Numbered from the stretch's first letter, positions 16,630 through 25,977 are shown. The stretch: DNA of 40,667 nt from an uncultured Collinsella sp. (GCA_900541125.1 UQIK01000023.1:1-40667), one strand, 5' to 3'. The notes: generated by a model not told the origin, from the sequence alone. Translations and numbers: made by a program.

Positions 16630-16827
16630 GTGCGCTCCACATCCATAATCCGACAAATAGGCCCAATGCATGCACATTAGAACCGTATATAGTCGAAAGT
16701 ATACCCCGAGCGAGCGCAAACGACCGAATTCGGGCCATCTTAACGCCCCGAGCGGACAAGGATATAGCCTAATCTCCATATCGGACTAAAATCATGGCAG
16801 CAAACCACCTTCTCATGCGAGGACTCT
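16630..16827. other. Divergent intergenic region
   Basis: The gap between the M28-like gene and the WYL regulators must carry promoters in both directions. A TATACT (minus strand, plus 16696-16701) is a possible -10 for the M28-like gene, but I see no convincing -35. No gene is apparent. Confidence 0.35.
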
Positions 16828-17850
16828 ATGACGGCAAGCGACGCGACCGCGACAATTAAAAAGGGGAATTCGGAGCCCAGTTTCGATAAAACGGCTCAGC
16901 GCATCCTCAATCTTTTCTTTGTGCTCAACAGCTCCCCCGAACCGCTGACGACCGAGCAGGTCGTCTTGGATTCTGACCTGGGATATGGCTCGGGCAACAT
17001 CGACTCGGATAAGCGCAAGTTTCGGCGCGATCGTGACAAACTGCTCGAACGCGGCATCTTAATCAAGGAGGTTCGCCCCGCCGGTGCGCAGGAGACCGAG
17101 GAAAGCTCATGGACAATCGACCGCGAGCACACGTTTGCAGCAGGTGGCCTCATCACCGCAGACGACGCCGACATCCTACTCAACGCCATCGACCAGACAC
17201 TAGCGGCTGGCTCATCCACCTTTGCCGCGCCGCTTGCCGATATTCGCTCCAAGATTGCCTATCTCACCGGTAGGACGACGGTGGACGAAGCACCGATTCG
17301 CCGCTCTCCCACCGTCGATGCGGTATGGAGCGCCTTTGCCGAGCGATGCGCGCTGCGATTTTTATATCAGAACGGACGCGGCGAGCAGAAAGAACGTACC
17401 GTCTGCGTCTACGGCATGTTCGAGCGCGAGGGCGTGGCGTACTTCTGCGGCCTTGACAATGTCACCGACGACATCAGGACATTCCGCTGCGACCGTATCG
17501 TTCGCGCTTGGCGTCCTTCGAAGGCCTACGCCATCCCTGCAGACTTCAATCTCAACGACTATCTGTTCTTTGAATTCGATTTTGCCGACCGACCGCCCGT
17601 TGCAGCCACGTTCTCGTTCGCCCCGCAGACGCAGATCGATATGATCAACGGCCTCACGCGCGGGCGAGGTGAGCTCGCACACACCGATGCGGGGTGGACC
17701 TGGACCGTTGACGTGCGCGACCTTGAAGCCGCCGCCTCATTTTGCATGGCCCACGCCATGGACGGCATGAGGCCCATGGCCCCCAAATCGCTCAAGCAGG
17801 CGTGGAACCACCTCATCGAAAGGACGGTGCACGAGTATGCCCGTGCGTAA
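16828..17850 (+). CDS. WYL-domain transcriptional regulator, PafB-like
   Basis: A 340-residue regulator with an N-terminal winged-helix-turn-helix region (about 20-85; KTAQRILNLFFVLNSSP, then RRDRDKLLERGILI), a linker, a WYL domain (about 165-235; FLYQNGRGEQKERTV... TFRCDRIVRAW) and a C-terminal WCX-type extension. Members of this family in Actinobacteria (PafB/PafC) act as a pair that controls the LexA-independent DNA-damage response; the WYL domain is thought to sense nucleic acid. A second regulator gene overlaps its 3' end by 14 bases, giving the same pair layout. The target genes here are not known. Confidence 0.87.
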   Translation: MTASDATATIKKGNSEPSFDKTAQRILNLFFVLNSSPEPLTTEQVVLDSDLGYGSGNIDSDKRKFRRDRDKLLERGILIKEVRPAGAQETEESSWTIDREHTFAAGGLITADDADILLNAIDQTLAAGSSTFAAPLADIRSKIAYLTGRTTVDEAPIRRSPTVDAVWSAFAERCALRFLYQNGRGEQKERTVCVYGMFEREGVAYFCGLDNVTDDIRTFRCDRIVRAWRPSKAYAIPADFNLNDYLFFEFDFADRPPVAATFSFAPQTQIDMINGLTRGRGELAHTDAGWTWTVDVRDLEAAASFCMAHAMDGMRPMAPKSLKQAWNHLIERTVHEYARA

Positions 17851-18754
17851 ACTCACCAGCGAGCAGAGACTCTCGCGCGCCATCGACATCATGGAGGCCC
17901 TCTACGCCGCCGGCGAGAGCGGCATGACACGAACTGAGATTTGCAGTCGCTTTGACATCACGGGGGTGTCGCTCGACGAGATTCTCGAGATCGTCTCGAC
18001 GCTCGCGGACCGAGAATCGGGCGCGCGCATCATCTGCGAATGCCGCGGCGAGCGTGTGGTCCTCACCGGTGACGCCGGTCGTGTGCTACCGCTGCGCCTG
18101 AGTGCCGCCGAGGGCGCTGTGCTCAACCATGAACTTGAATCGTTGGGGATCGAGCCCCAGGCGGCGGCTCGGATTCGACATGCTCTTCTACCCGAAGAGC
18201 TCGGCTATAACCAGCGCGTCTTTGACACCGTCAACCACGGGTCGCACTGGCAGCAGCTGAGCTGCGCCATTCAGGACGGTGTTCGCTGCCGCATCTCGTA
18301 TCGCTCGATGGACGATGCGCGGCCACGCGAGCGTCTGGTCGACCCCTTGCGCATTACGGCAAACGGCGACCAAACATACCTGATTGCCTGGGACATCGCG
18401 GTCGATGAGCAGCGCACCTATCGCATGGATAAAATCGAGGGCCTCATCTTGACGGAAGACTCCGTCGTGCCTCACGCGTCGGACGTCGCATCCCTCCACG
18501 ATTCCCTTGCCCGGACGCAGCGTAGCGCAAAGCTCTTGATGCCATTCGATATGGCGGAGCATTTGGACTGGGCCGGCATCACCCTAATCGAGCGCAGCGG
18601 GGCAGACACGGCAACGGTAACCGTGCATTACGGCTCCGAGCGTTGGCTACTGAGCCAGATAATCGCAGCGGGCGGAGCCATCCGCATCTTGGATGACCCC
18701 GCCCTGTCAAAGCGTCTGTGCGATATGGCAAAAACCCTCGTCTGTCCGCTTTAG
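17837..18754 (+). CDS. WYL-domain transcriptional regulator, PafC-like
   Basis: Second member of the pair, 305 residues: N-terminal HTH (about 8-70; EQRLSRAIDIMEALY, MTRTEICSRFDITG), WYL domain (about 148-200; CRISYRSMDDARPRERLVDPL... TYRMDKIEGL) and a WCX-like C-terminal region. It overlaps the upstream regulator by 14 bases, which suggests coupled translation and a heteromeric product. Its TAG stop overlaps the TAA stop of the convergent helicase gene by two bases. A link to DNA repair is inferred from PafBC relatives and from the neighbour. Confidence 0.86.
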   Translation: MPVRKLTSEQRLSRAIDIMEALYAAGESGMTRTEICSRFDITGVSLDEILEIVSTLADRESGARIICECRGERVVLTGDAGRVLPLRLSAAEGAVLNHELESLGIEPQAAARIRHALLPEELGYNQRVFDTVNHGSHWQQLSCAIQDGVRCRISYRSMDDARPRERLVDPLRITANGDQTYLIAWDIAVDEQRTYRMDKIEGLILTEDSVVPHASDVASLHDSLARTQRSAKLLMPFDMAEHLDWAGITLIERSGADTATVTVHYGSERWLLSQIIAAGGAIRILDDPALSKRLCDMAKTLVCPL

Positions 18755-21645
18755 CGCCGCCGCTCGTGGCGTGCACGCCACAGTTGCAGATAGTGCCCGA
18801 TCTGCGCAGATTCGATGCGCTGGTAGGAGCTCGTGGGCAGCGACGTTAAGAACTTCTTTCCGTAGCCCTTCGTCACCAGGCGCGGGTCGGCCAGAATCAG
18901 CACGCCGCAATCGGTCGACGAGCGGATAAGGCGGCCGGCCGCCTGCTTGACCTCGAGCACCGCCTCGGGCAGCGAATAGCGCGCCCAAGCGCGGTCTTCG
19001 CGCAGGTTGCGCTCGCACGAGAGCGGGTCCGTGGGGCTCGAGAACGGCAGCTTGGGAATGATGACGCAGCGCAGCGTCTCGCCGCTGGCGTCGAATCCCT
19101 CCCAGAAGGCCTTAAGCGCAAAAAGCGACGAGGTCGGCTCGTTGATAAACCGGTCGCGCAGGCGACGAGGGGATGAGTTGCGCTGCTGGCAGTTGAGTTC
19201 CAGACCCGCACGGGCCATCTTGGGCTCAACGCGGGTGTACAGGTCTTCCATGTCGCGCCGATTGGTGAACAGCGTGAGCACCGATCCGCCCATGGCAAGA
19301 TGGGCGTCGACCAGCACGCGCTCGAGCGCCGTAAGATAGCTCTCGCGATCGCGCGGATCGGGGATATCGCCCGCAACGACTACAGCCATGTTCGAATCGA
19401 AGTCGTAGCTCGAGTCCAAGTGCAGCGATGAAGATGTTGAAGCACCGATGCGATCGAGACCGACCGCGTGGTTAAAGTGTTCAAAGCTTTTGGACACCGT
19501 CATGGTCGCCGAGGCAAAGATAGCCGTGTGAACCTCGGGCAGCCACTCGGTTGCCAAGGCCTCGCCAATGTCGATGCGCTCTGCGGTCATCGACTCTCCG
19601 CCGGCACGCAGCCTGCGATTGACCTGCAGCGAATACACGTAGTGTTCATCGGTGCCATCAATGATGAGTTTGAGGTTCTCGACCAGCTCGTGCAGGCGAC
19701 GCGAGATATCACCCAGGTCGACAACAACCTCGGGCTTGTCGGCGGCGACGGCTTGCACCAGCGCGTCGACGCTCTTGTCAGCCTGTTCCAATGCGTCGAT
19801 GCCAGTGTAGGCCGACTGTAAGAAATCATGCCAGTCGTCAGATTCGCGCAGCTCGGGGCCAATCCATAGATTGGCATTGTCATAACCCCCACGCGCACGG
19901 CGGCCGAGCTCGCGAACGCCATCGAACACGTCGGCGATTGCCATGCTCGCGCGCGCAACCGTCGACGTCGCCTTGGCAGTAAGGCCCAGATAGAGCGTAG
20001 AGCCCTCGGAGGTTGCCAAATCACGGGAAACCTGGCTTAGCGCGCCGGTGCTCGAGCCACCCAGGCGCTCAAACAGAACGCGTGATTCGTCCGCCGACAC
20101 CACGCGCGCCCACTGGCGGCGCGCCTCGCGCTCGATGGAATGGGCCTCGTCGATTACCCAATGACGAATCGGAGGTAAAATCCTGCCCTCGGCCGCGACA
20201 TTGCGGAACAGCAGGGAATGGTTGGTGACCACCACATCGGCATGCGCCGCACGACGGCGAGCGCCGTGGACCAAACATTTATCAGGGAAAAACGGGCAGA
20301 GGCGACGAGCACACTCGCGCGAGGCCGTCGTAAAGTCGGGACGGTTGACGCTGCGCCACCGAATGCCGAGCGAGTCGAGGTCGCCATCGGCTGATTGGCA
20401 GACGTACGCCATAATGACCGCGACCGCCGTGAGCGTGTCCGCCGGATCGCGCTTGGTGGTAATCTCGACCTGGCCTCGGCTCATGCGCTCAAGCTTGCGC
20501 AGGCACGGATAGTGGTCATAGCCCTTGAGGGCGCAAAACGATAGGCCTCCGTCCAGCTGCTCGGCAAGTTTGGGCAGCTCATGATACATGAGCTGGTCGG
20601 CAAGATTATTCGATTTAGTCGCGATACCTACCGTGATGTTGTTGCGGCGCGCGGCCTCGGCAAAAGGCACCAGGTAAGCCATCGATTTGCCGACGCCCGT
20701 TCCCGCCTCAATCACGCGATGCGTTCCCGTAACGAGTGCGTCACGGACCTCGAGCGCCATCGCAATCTGCTCATCGCGCGGCTCGTACGTGGGATACATG
20801 CGATTAACCAGGCCGCCCGGGGCATAGTCCGCCTCGATTTCCTCGCGGCTCGGCATCTTAAGGACCGGTAGCTCGTCCGCATCAACGCGATCATCGGCCC
20901 GATCGGCCTTGAGTACGTCGGCGCGGGCGGCGCTGAGAGAGAAGATGGAACCGGGGTTCTGTCCCGCCAAGAAGGAGAAGATGGGACGATAGGACCAGGG
21001 TACGTCGGGGTGCATGTCGGCCAGGCGCGCCATCAAGCCCTGAGGCAAGTCGGTGAGCGCCACGAGCAACACGCGCCACACACCACACAAGGCGTCGACA
21101 TCGGCGTTGGCGCGGTGCGACACCGAGTCGCAGCCAAACAGGTCGGCCATGAAAGACAGCTTATGCGAGGCCAGGCGCGGAAGCGCGATGCGCGACAGTG
21201 CCAGCGAATCGATCCAGATGTCGCTGACGTTGACACCGCCCTTGACCGACTCGATAAACGAACGGTCGAAGGTGGCGTTATGTGCGATCACCGGGCAACC
21301 GCCGACAAATTCAGCAAGGGCGGCCACGGCCTCGACGGCCGATGGGGCATCCACCACATCGGCGTTTGTAATGCTCGTGAGCTCGGTAATCTCGGCGGGA
21401 ATCAGCTGCTTGGGATGCACGAAGGTATCGAAACGATCGACAACCTCGCGGCCCGAAAGGCGAGCCGCCGATATCTCGATAAGCTCGTTGTCCTGCACCG
21501 AAAGACCCGTGGTCTCGGTATCGAGGACGATAACGTCTTCCTCGATGAGGCCAAACGATTGGGTTTTGGCGCGTTCGGCAAGCGTGGCATAGGAGTCGAT
21601 GACAAACTGCGGCGTTCCTGACGAAACCGCGTCCTCGATTAGCAT
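18751..21645 (-). CDS. dinG: DinG-family helicase fused to a 3'-5' exonuclease domain
   Basis: 964-residue DNA-repair type enzyme. The N-terminal DEDDh exonuclease domain (about 38-200) shows DTETTG (Asp42, Glu44), HNATFDRSF (Asp127) and HRANADVDA (His177, Asp182). The XPD/Rad3-like helicase part has Walker A AGTGVGKS (314-321), four cysteines (381, 445, 450, 457) spaced for a [4Fe-4S] cluster, a DEAH box (499-502) and the C-terminal helicase half ending in QAAGRLIRSSTDCG. This exonuclease-helicase fusion is known in Gram-positive DinG proteins. It overlaps ddl by 7 bases upstream and converges on the WYL regulator pair downstream. Confidence 0.92.
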   Translation of the reverse strand: MLIEDAVSSGTPQFVIDSYATLAERAKTQSFGLIEEDVIVLDTETTGLSVQDNELIEISAARLSGREVVDRFDTFVHPKQLIPAEITELTSITNADVVDAPSAVEAVAALAEFVGGCPVIAHNATFDRSFIESVKGGVNVSDIWIDSLALSRIALPRLASHKLSFMADLFGCDSVSHRANADVDALCGVWRVLLVALTDLPQGLMARLADMHPDVPWSYRPIFSFLAGQNPGSIFSLSAARADVLKADRADDRVDADELPVLKMPSREEIEADYAPGGLVNRMYPTYEPRDEQIAMALEVRDALVTGTHRVIEAGTGVGKSMAYLVPFAEAARRNNITVGIATKSNNLADQLMYHELPKLAEQLDGGLSFCALKGYDHYPCLRKLERMSRGQVEITTKRDPADTLTAVAVIMAYVCQSADGDLDSLGIRWRSVNRPDFTTASRECARRLCPFFPDKCLVHGARRRAAHADVVVTNHSLLFRNVAAEGRILPPIRHWVIDEAHSIEREARRQWARVVSADESRVLFERLGGSSTGALSQVSRDLATSEGSTLYLGLTAKATSTVARASMAIADVFDGVRELGRRARGGYDNANLWIGPELRESDDWHDFLQSAYTGIDALEQADKSVDALVQAVAADKPEVVVDLGDISRRLHELVENLKLIIDGTDEHYVYSLQVNRRLRAGGESMTAERIDIGEALATEWLPEVHTAIFASATMTVSKSFEHFNHAVGLDRIGASTSSSLHLDSSYDFDSNMAVVVAGDIPDPRDRESYLTALERVLVDAHLAMGGSVLTLFTNRRDMEDLYTRVEPKMARAGLELNCQQRNSSPRRLRDRFINEPTSSLFALKAFWEGFDASGETLRCVIIPKLPFSSPTDPLSCERNLREDRAWARYSLPEAVLEVKQAAGRLIRSSTDCGVLILADPRLVTKGYGKKFLTSLPTSSYQRIESAQIGHYLQLWRARHERRR

Positions 21646-22604
21646 GCAATGCCCGCTCGACGAAGGCCCATACGGATCAGGCTGTCACAGACCTGCGGGA
21701 ACGTCATGTCGTCGGTGTGGCGGATCTCATCCGGATACAGCGACGTATCGGTCATGCCGGGAATGGTATTGGTCTCGAGGATAACGGGGCCGTCCTCACT
21801 CACAATAAAGTCGCTGCGCGAGATACCCAGGCAACCGAGGGCCTTGTGAGCGGCGCAGGCAAGCTCCTGAGCGCGAGCGTAATTCTCGGGTGAAATCTGC
21901 GCCGGAATGCGATGGATGTCCGTAGGGTCGACATACTTCACGTCCAGATCGTAGAACTCGCAGTCCTCGGGCTTACGAATCTCGACAATCGGCAGAGCGC
22001 GCACGTCATCTTCGCCGTATACGCCGACGGTGATCTCGGTACCCTCGATGCACTTCTCGACCAGCACTTTGTCGCCGTACTCAAACGCCTTGGCGATTGC
22101 CGCGGGCAGCTCGGAGGGCTCATGGACCAGGGAAATGCCATAGCTGGAACCGTTGACGGCTGGCTTCACAAAGCAGCGCTCGCCACAAACCTCGACGATA
22201 TGATCGATATCGACTTCATCGCCCACCTCGAGCGCGAGGCCGGGGGCAATGGGAATGCCCGCCTTGGCGTACAGGAGCTTAGAGACCTCCTTGTCGGCAC
22301 CGCAGGCGCTGGCAAGCACGCCCGAGGCCGTGTAGGGGATACCCAGGGTCTCCATGGCGCCCTGCATGGCGCCATCCTCGCCGCCGGCGCCGTGCATGGC
22401 GATAAACGCCACATCGAAACCGCCGGTTGCCATGGTTACCATAAAGTCATCAGCGGCCGTGTCGAGCAGCTCCACCGAGGTGTAGCCGGCCTCCTTCAGT
22501 GCCGCCACAACGTTCTTTCCCGAATTGAGCGAGATCTCGCGCTCAGCGGAATGACCACCCGCCAAGACCGCTACGTGCATGTTCTCTAGGCTTTTACCCG
22601 GCAT
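21639..22604 (-). CDS. ddl: D-alanine--D-alanine ligase
   Basis: ATP-grasp ligase that makes D-Ala-D-Ala for peptidoglycan. Evidence: N-terminal VAVLAGGHSAEREISLNSG, the MHGAGGEDGAMQG and GIPYTASGVLASACGADK blocks, VKPAVNGSSYGIS in the ATP/substrate loop, and the C-terminal ETNTIPGMTDTSLYP with the Mg-binding Glu and Asn. The 321-residue length is normal. GGAGGAG stands seven bases before the ATG. It is the first gene of a pair with dinG, whose start it overlaps. Nothing here suggests the D-Ala-D-Lac (Van) variant, though that needs an alignment. Confidence 0.94.
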   Translation of the reverse strand: MPGKSLENMHVAVLAGGHSAEREISLNSGKNVVAALKEAGYTSVELLDTAADDFMVTMATGGFDVAFIAMHGAGGEDGAMQGAMETLGIPYTASGVLASACGADKEVSKLLYAKAGIPIAPGLALEVGDEVDIDHIVEVCGERCFVKPAVNGSSYGISLVHEPSELPAAIAKAFEYGDKVLVEKCIEGTEITVGVYGEDDVRALPIVEIRKPEDCEFYDLDVKYVDPTDIHRIPAQISPENYARAQELACAAHKALGCLGISRSDFIVSEDGPVILETNTIPGMTDTSLYPDEIRHTDDMTFPQVCDSLIRMGLRRAGIAC

Positions 22605-22689
22605 GGGCAGACTCCTCCTCTATAATTTCTGCAGCTGATACCATATTGTAGCGATACCCTCTACGTTTCCCCAAAATCGAAAGGCTTCC

Positions 22690-23742
22690 ATGAATCCCAG
22701 GACTAAATCTCAGGACATTCGCGACTTGAGCCAAAACGATATTCGCGAGCTCGTGGCCGAACTTGGCCAGCCCGCGTTCCGCGCGAAGCAGCTCATCGAA
22801 TGGGTCTTCGAGAAGAACGTTTGTTCGTTTGACGATATGACCAACCTTCCCAAGGCTTTCCGCGAGCAGCTTAAAGAGGCTTTTGCCTTTGACACGCCCA
22901 CCGAACTCACCAAGCAAGTTTCCAAAGATGGCTCACGCAAGTATCTGCTCGAGTACCACGACGGCGTTTCCGTCGAGACCGTCGGCATGCCCCGTCGTAA
23001 CAAGCTTTCCGTCTGCGTTTCCACCCAGGCAGGCTGCGGCATGGGCTGTGCCTTTTGCGCCACCGGTCTCAACGGCCTCAAGCGCTCTCTGACCGCTCAA
23101 GAGATCGTCGACCAGGTACTTCATGTATCCAACGACTTTGGCGAGCGCGCCACGAGCGTTGTCTTCATGGGCCAGGGCGAGCCGTTTGCCAACTACGACG
23201 AGGTTCTCAAGGCGCTGCGAATCCTCAACGACCCCGATGGCATCGGTATCGGCGCTCGTCACCTCACTGTCTCTACCAGTGGCGTTATTCCCGGTATTCG
23301 CAAATTTGCCGACATCCCCGAGCAGTTCACGCTTGCCGTTTCCTTGCATTCCGCCATCCAGTCGACGCGCAATAAGCTCATGCCCGGTGTTAAGAAGTAC
23401 ACGCTGCTTCGCCTTCACGAGGCGCTTCAACTCTACACCGAGAAGACTGGCCGCCGCCCGACCTATGAGTATGCCATGATCGAAGGCGTCAACGATACGA
23501 ATCCTGAGATGCAGGCGCTCTGCGACTTCTGTGAGGGAACGTTGTGCCACGTTAACCTGATTCAGCTTAACGACATCGAGGGCAGCCCGCTCAAGCCGTC
23601 GCCGATTCATAAGGTTGAGGATCTTCAGCGTCGTCTTGAGTCCCGTGGCATCGAGACCACGATTCGTAACTCCCGTGGTAACGATATTGACGCCGCTTGC
23701 GGACAGCTGAAGCAGCGCTTCAAAGTTCAGAAGAACGCATAG
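22690..23742 (+). CDS. rlmN: 23S rRNA A2503 C2-methyltransferase / tRNA A37 methyltransferase
   Basis: Radical-SAM enzyme that methylates C2 of A2503 in 23S rRNA and A37 of some tRNAs. The CxxxCxxC motif is at Cys116, Cys120 and Cys123 (AGCGMGCAFCATG), and the C-terminal AACGQL carries the conserved Cys337 needed for methyl transfer. The 350-residue length is typical. SAM-binding features such as VVFMGQGEPFANYD and TVSTSGVIPGI are intact. It is transcribed away from ddl, and a rho-independent terminator follows. Confidence 0.95.
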   Translation: MNPRTKSQDIRDLSQNDIRELVAELGQPAFRAKQLIEWVFEKNVCSFDDMTNLPKAFREQLKEAFAFDTPTELTKQVSKDGSRKYLLEYHDGVSVETVGMPRRNKLSVCVSTQAGCGMGCAFCATGLNGLKRSLTAQEIVDQVLHVSNDFGERATSVVFMGQGEPFANYDEVLKALRILNDPDGIGIGARHLTVSTSGVIPGIRKFADIPEQFTLAVSLHSAIQSTRNKLMPGVKKYTLLRLHEALQLYTEKTGRRPTYEYAMIEGVNDTNPEMQALCDFCEGTLCHVNLIQLNDIEGSPLKPSPIHKVEDLQRRLESRGIETTIRNSRGNDIDAACGQLKQRFKVQKNA

Positions 23743-23760
23743 GGGAGTCGCACCCCAAAA

Positions 23761-23776
23761 CGTTTCATGTGAAACA
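23761..23776. other. Degenerate parS-like site
   Basis: CGTTTCATGTGAAACA differs from the three perfect parS sites of this window at two positions (first base and position 8). It sits between the rlmN stop and its terminator. Being noncoding, it is a plausible outlying ParB site. Confidence 0.5.
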
Positions 23777-23779
23777 TCG

Positions 23780-23820
23780 AACGGCCACGGCTGCAGGATA
23801 TGCAACCGTGGCCGTTTCAT
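23780..23820 (+). terminator. Terminator of rlmN
   Basis: Stem AACGGCCACGG/CCGTGGCCGTT (23780-23790 with 23806-23816), extended by TGCA pairs inside, followed by TTCATTT. Confidence 0.75.
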
Positions 23821-23878
23821 TTATTGACCTTAATTTTGAATCAGCTGCTACTGGTCCCATTTTTACGGCCGAAATAAG

Positions 23879-23910
23879 GGGTCCTTGTCTCGTGAATCAG
23901 ACAAGGACCC
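23879..23910 (-). terminator. Terminator of the parAB operon
   Basis: A perfect 12-pair stem GGGTCCTTGTCT/AGACAAGGACCC with an 8-base loop lies 31 bases beyond the stop of the small membrane protein gene. The following T run on the minus strand is interrupted (CTTATTTC). Confidence 0.65.
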
Positions 23911-23932
23911 ATCAAAATATGCTAAGTAATTG

Positions 23933-23944
23933 TTAGGTACCTAA
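23933..23944. repeat. 12-bp palindrome TTAGGTACCTAA, copy 1
   Basis: Perfect palindrome overlapping the stop codon of the small membrane protein gene. An identical 12-mer lies at 27437-27448 before jag. The pair brackets the AT-richer parABS-rsmG block plus jag. Role unknown. Confidence 0.4.
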
Positions 23945-24195
23945 TAGCCTATATTTTCCCATTGGTTGCTAACCCAACTTTGATTAATCTTTGGATTCTT
24001 CGTTACCTGAGCAGTACGCATAGCAACATCTTCTGTCATAACATCCATCTTCTTCTTGGAAGTATCGACGATATCCTGCGCACCACGAAGCAAACGACCT
24101 CGAAGTTCATCGTCTGTCGCGATCTTATAGCCAGCAAAGGCACCAGCCGCGACGGTTGTCGCCAATGCAATCGCAATAAAAATCTTATTCCTCAT
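23941..24195 (-). CDS. Small YtxH-like membrane-anchored protein
   Basis: An 84-residue protein: MRNKIF, one hydrophobic span (about 5-22) with a GAFAGYK junction, then a charged, helix-forming tail (LRGRLLRGAQDIVDTSKKKM) as in the YtxH family. The preferred start is ATG 24195, six bases after AAGGAG; this overlaps the parB stop by 11 bases, so the gene is the last cistron of the parAB transcript. It is AT-rich like its neighbours. Function unknown. Confidence 0.7.
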   Translation of the reverse strand: MRNKIFIAIALATTVAAGAFAGYKIATDDELRGRLLRGAQDIVDTSKKKMDVMTEDVAMRTAQVTKNPKINQSWVSNQWENIGY

Positions 24196-25090
24196 CTTGG
24201 TCTCCTTGATCAAGCTGAATCATTTCGCCAAGAATACGAGAGAGCTCTTCCTCGTCTTTAAACTCAATCTCAATCTTGTTCTTTCCACGCGAGCTCTTCA
24301 CACGCACGTTGGTATTAAATACCTGACGAAGCACACGGGCAGCCTTTTTAAAAGACTGAGGCGTTGCGGGCCTCGGCGTCTTAGGTGTCTCTCCGGCAGA
24401 AAACAACGGGGCAAGATTTTCTGTCGCTCTGACGGAAAGACCCTCTGCAACAACCTTCTCCGCCAGTCGAATTCGAGCATCCTCATAGGGAACTGCAAGA
24501 ATCGCACGTGCATGACCGGCAGTAAGTTTACCCTCAAAAATCATCTGCTGAACTACTTCGGGGAGATCAAGAAGGCGAAGCGAGTTTGTAATTGCAGAGC
24601 GTGACTTGCTTACCGCCTTCGACAATGCCTCCTGGGTCATACCGCTGGCGTCGATGAGCTGGCGATAGCCCTTAGCCTCTTCGACGGGATTCAGATCAGA
24701 ACGCTGAAGGTTTTCGATGAGAGCAAGAGCCAGCATCTCTTCATCATTAACATCTTTAATGATGACAGGTAGTTCCTCAAGACCAGCAAGCTTTGATGCC
24801 TGGTAACGACGCTCACCGGCGATGATCTCATAGCCGTTTCCATGCTTGCGAACCAAAAGCGGCTGCAAAACGCCATGTTCTTGGATTGACTCGCTCAGCT
24901 CACGAAGTTCAGTTTCGTTAAAGTGAATTCGCGGCTGATTAGGGTTGGGAACAATATCCTCAATTGGTAGTTTTGTTTCAGATGCGGCATTTGAAGCCGA
25001 TGCAGCCGAACCACCGGTCTCATACTCGGCCTCTGAGACCAAAGCATTGAGTCCACGTCCCAATCCGCCACGTTTCTTTACACTAGGCAC
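24185..25090 (-). CDS. parB: Chromosome partition protein ParB
   Basis: CTP-dependent DNA clamp that loads at parS and spreads. The 301-residue protein has the ParA-interacting N-terminus (GGLGRGLNALVSE), the CTP-binding N-domain with ENLQRSDLNPVEEA and GYEIIAGERRYQAS, an HTH that binds parS (TQEALSKAVSKSRSAITNSLRLL), and a C-terminal dimerisation domain. It starts with GTG and overlaps the parA stop by 8 bases. Three perfect parS sites lie just upstream of parA. Confidence 0.96.
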   Translation of the reverse strand: MPSVKKRGGLGRGLNALVSEAEYETGGSAASASNAASETKLPIEDIVPNPNQPRIHFNETELRELSESIQEHGVLQPLLVRKHGNGYEIIAGERRYQASKLAGLEELPVIIKDVNDEEMLALALIENLQRSDLNPVEEAKGYRQLIDASGMTQEALSKAVSKSRSAITNSLRLLDLPEVVQQMIFEGKLTAGHARAILAVPYEDARIRLAEKVVAEGLSVRATENLAPLFSAGETPKTPRPATPQSFKKAARVLRQVFNTNVRVKSSRGKNKIEIEFKDEEELSRILGEMIQLDQGDQDEE

Positions 25091-25883
25091 GCTTGATCAC
25101 CTCTTTTGCAAGGTTCATATATGCTTTTGCACCCTTATTTTGAGGTGCATAGGTAATTACCGGCTCTCCAAAAGACGGAGCTTCGGAGATTTTAACCGTA
25201 CGGGGGATCAGCGTCTTAAACGCCTTGTCACCAAAGTACGATTGAACCTCCTCAACAACCTGATTCGACAGAGAAGTACGCGAGTCATACATGGTCATAA
25301 GCACACCATAGGTGTCTAAACCCTTGTTCAGACGTGATTTGACCATCTTCATTGACTCAAGCAGCTTCGTAACGCCCTCGAGTGCGTAATACTCGCACTG
25401 GATTGGAATCAAAACGCTGTCTGCTGCGGTCAAGGCGTTGATGGTAAGCAAGCCGAGCGAAGGAGGACAGTCAATGAAAATAAAATCGAACTCGTCCTGA
25501 ATCGGCTCAAGCAAATCTTTGAGGCGGGTTTCACGAGCAATTGCGCTTACGAGCTCAATTTCGGCGCCTGCAAGCTGAATTGTAGCCGGAATTACGAATA
25601 CCTTTTTGCAATTTGTATCAAGGACAAGCGACTCTGCCGGCACATCATTCAGCAATGCATCATAGATGCAGTGATCAAGGTCTTCTTTTTCAATTCCGAA
25701 TCCACTGGTGCTGTTTCCCTGCGGATCAAAATCGACAATCAGCGTCTTACGACCCTGCTCACCCAGTGCTGCTGCTAGGTTTACAGCCGTCGTTGACTTA
25801 CCAACGCCGCCCTTTTGATTGATAATTGCAATGATACGCGTGTCTTTTGCGCTCTTAGAACGCTTAACGTCGCGAAATCCCAC
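25083..25883 (-). CDS. parA: Chromosome partition ATPase ParA (Soj)
   Basis: Deviant Walker ATPase of 266 residues that segregates origins with ParB and, in Soj relatives, modulates DnaA. Walker A is KGGVGKSTT, preceded by IIAIINQ; FIFIDCPPSLG is the Walker B/switch region. It starts with GTG 25883 after AGGAGG. It is co-transcribed with parB and lies downstream of a parS array. Confidence 0.97.
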   Translation of the reverse strand: MGFRDVKRSKSAKDTRIIAIINQKGGVGKSTTAVNLAAALGEQGRKTLIVDFDPQGNSTSGFGIEKEDLDHCIYDALLNDVPAESLVLDTNCKKVFVIPATIQLAGAEIELVSAIARETRLKDLLEPIQDEFDFIFIDCPPSLGLLTINALTAADSVLIPIQCEYYALEGVTKLLESMKMVKSRLNKGLDTYGVLMTMYDSRTSLSNQVVEEVQSYFGDKAFKTLIPRTVKISEAPSFGEPVITYAPQNKGAKAYMNLAKEVIKRA

Positions 25884-25922
25884 GGTCCCTCCTGGTGTGT
25901 AGTAAAGCTGTCAAACGGAGGA

Positions 25923-25938
25923 TGTTTCACGTGAAACA
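25923..25938. other. parS site 1
   Basis: TGTTTCACGTGAAACA, a perfect 16-bp palindrome equal to the widely conserved parS sequence. The first of three in the 134-bp gap between rsmG and parA. Confidence 0.93.
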
Positions 25939-25961
25939 TTCCGATTCGATATCAACCGCCA

Positions 25962-25977
25962 TGTTTCACGTGAAACA
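25962..25977. other. parS site 2
   Basis: Identical to site 1 and starting exactly 39 bp after it. Confidence 0.93.
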
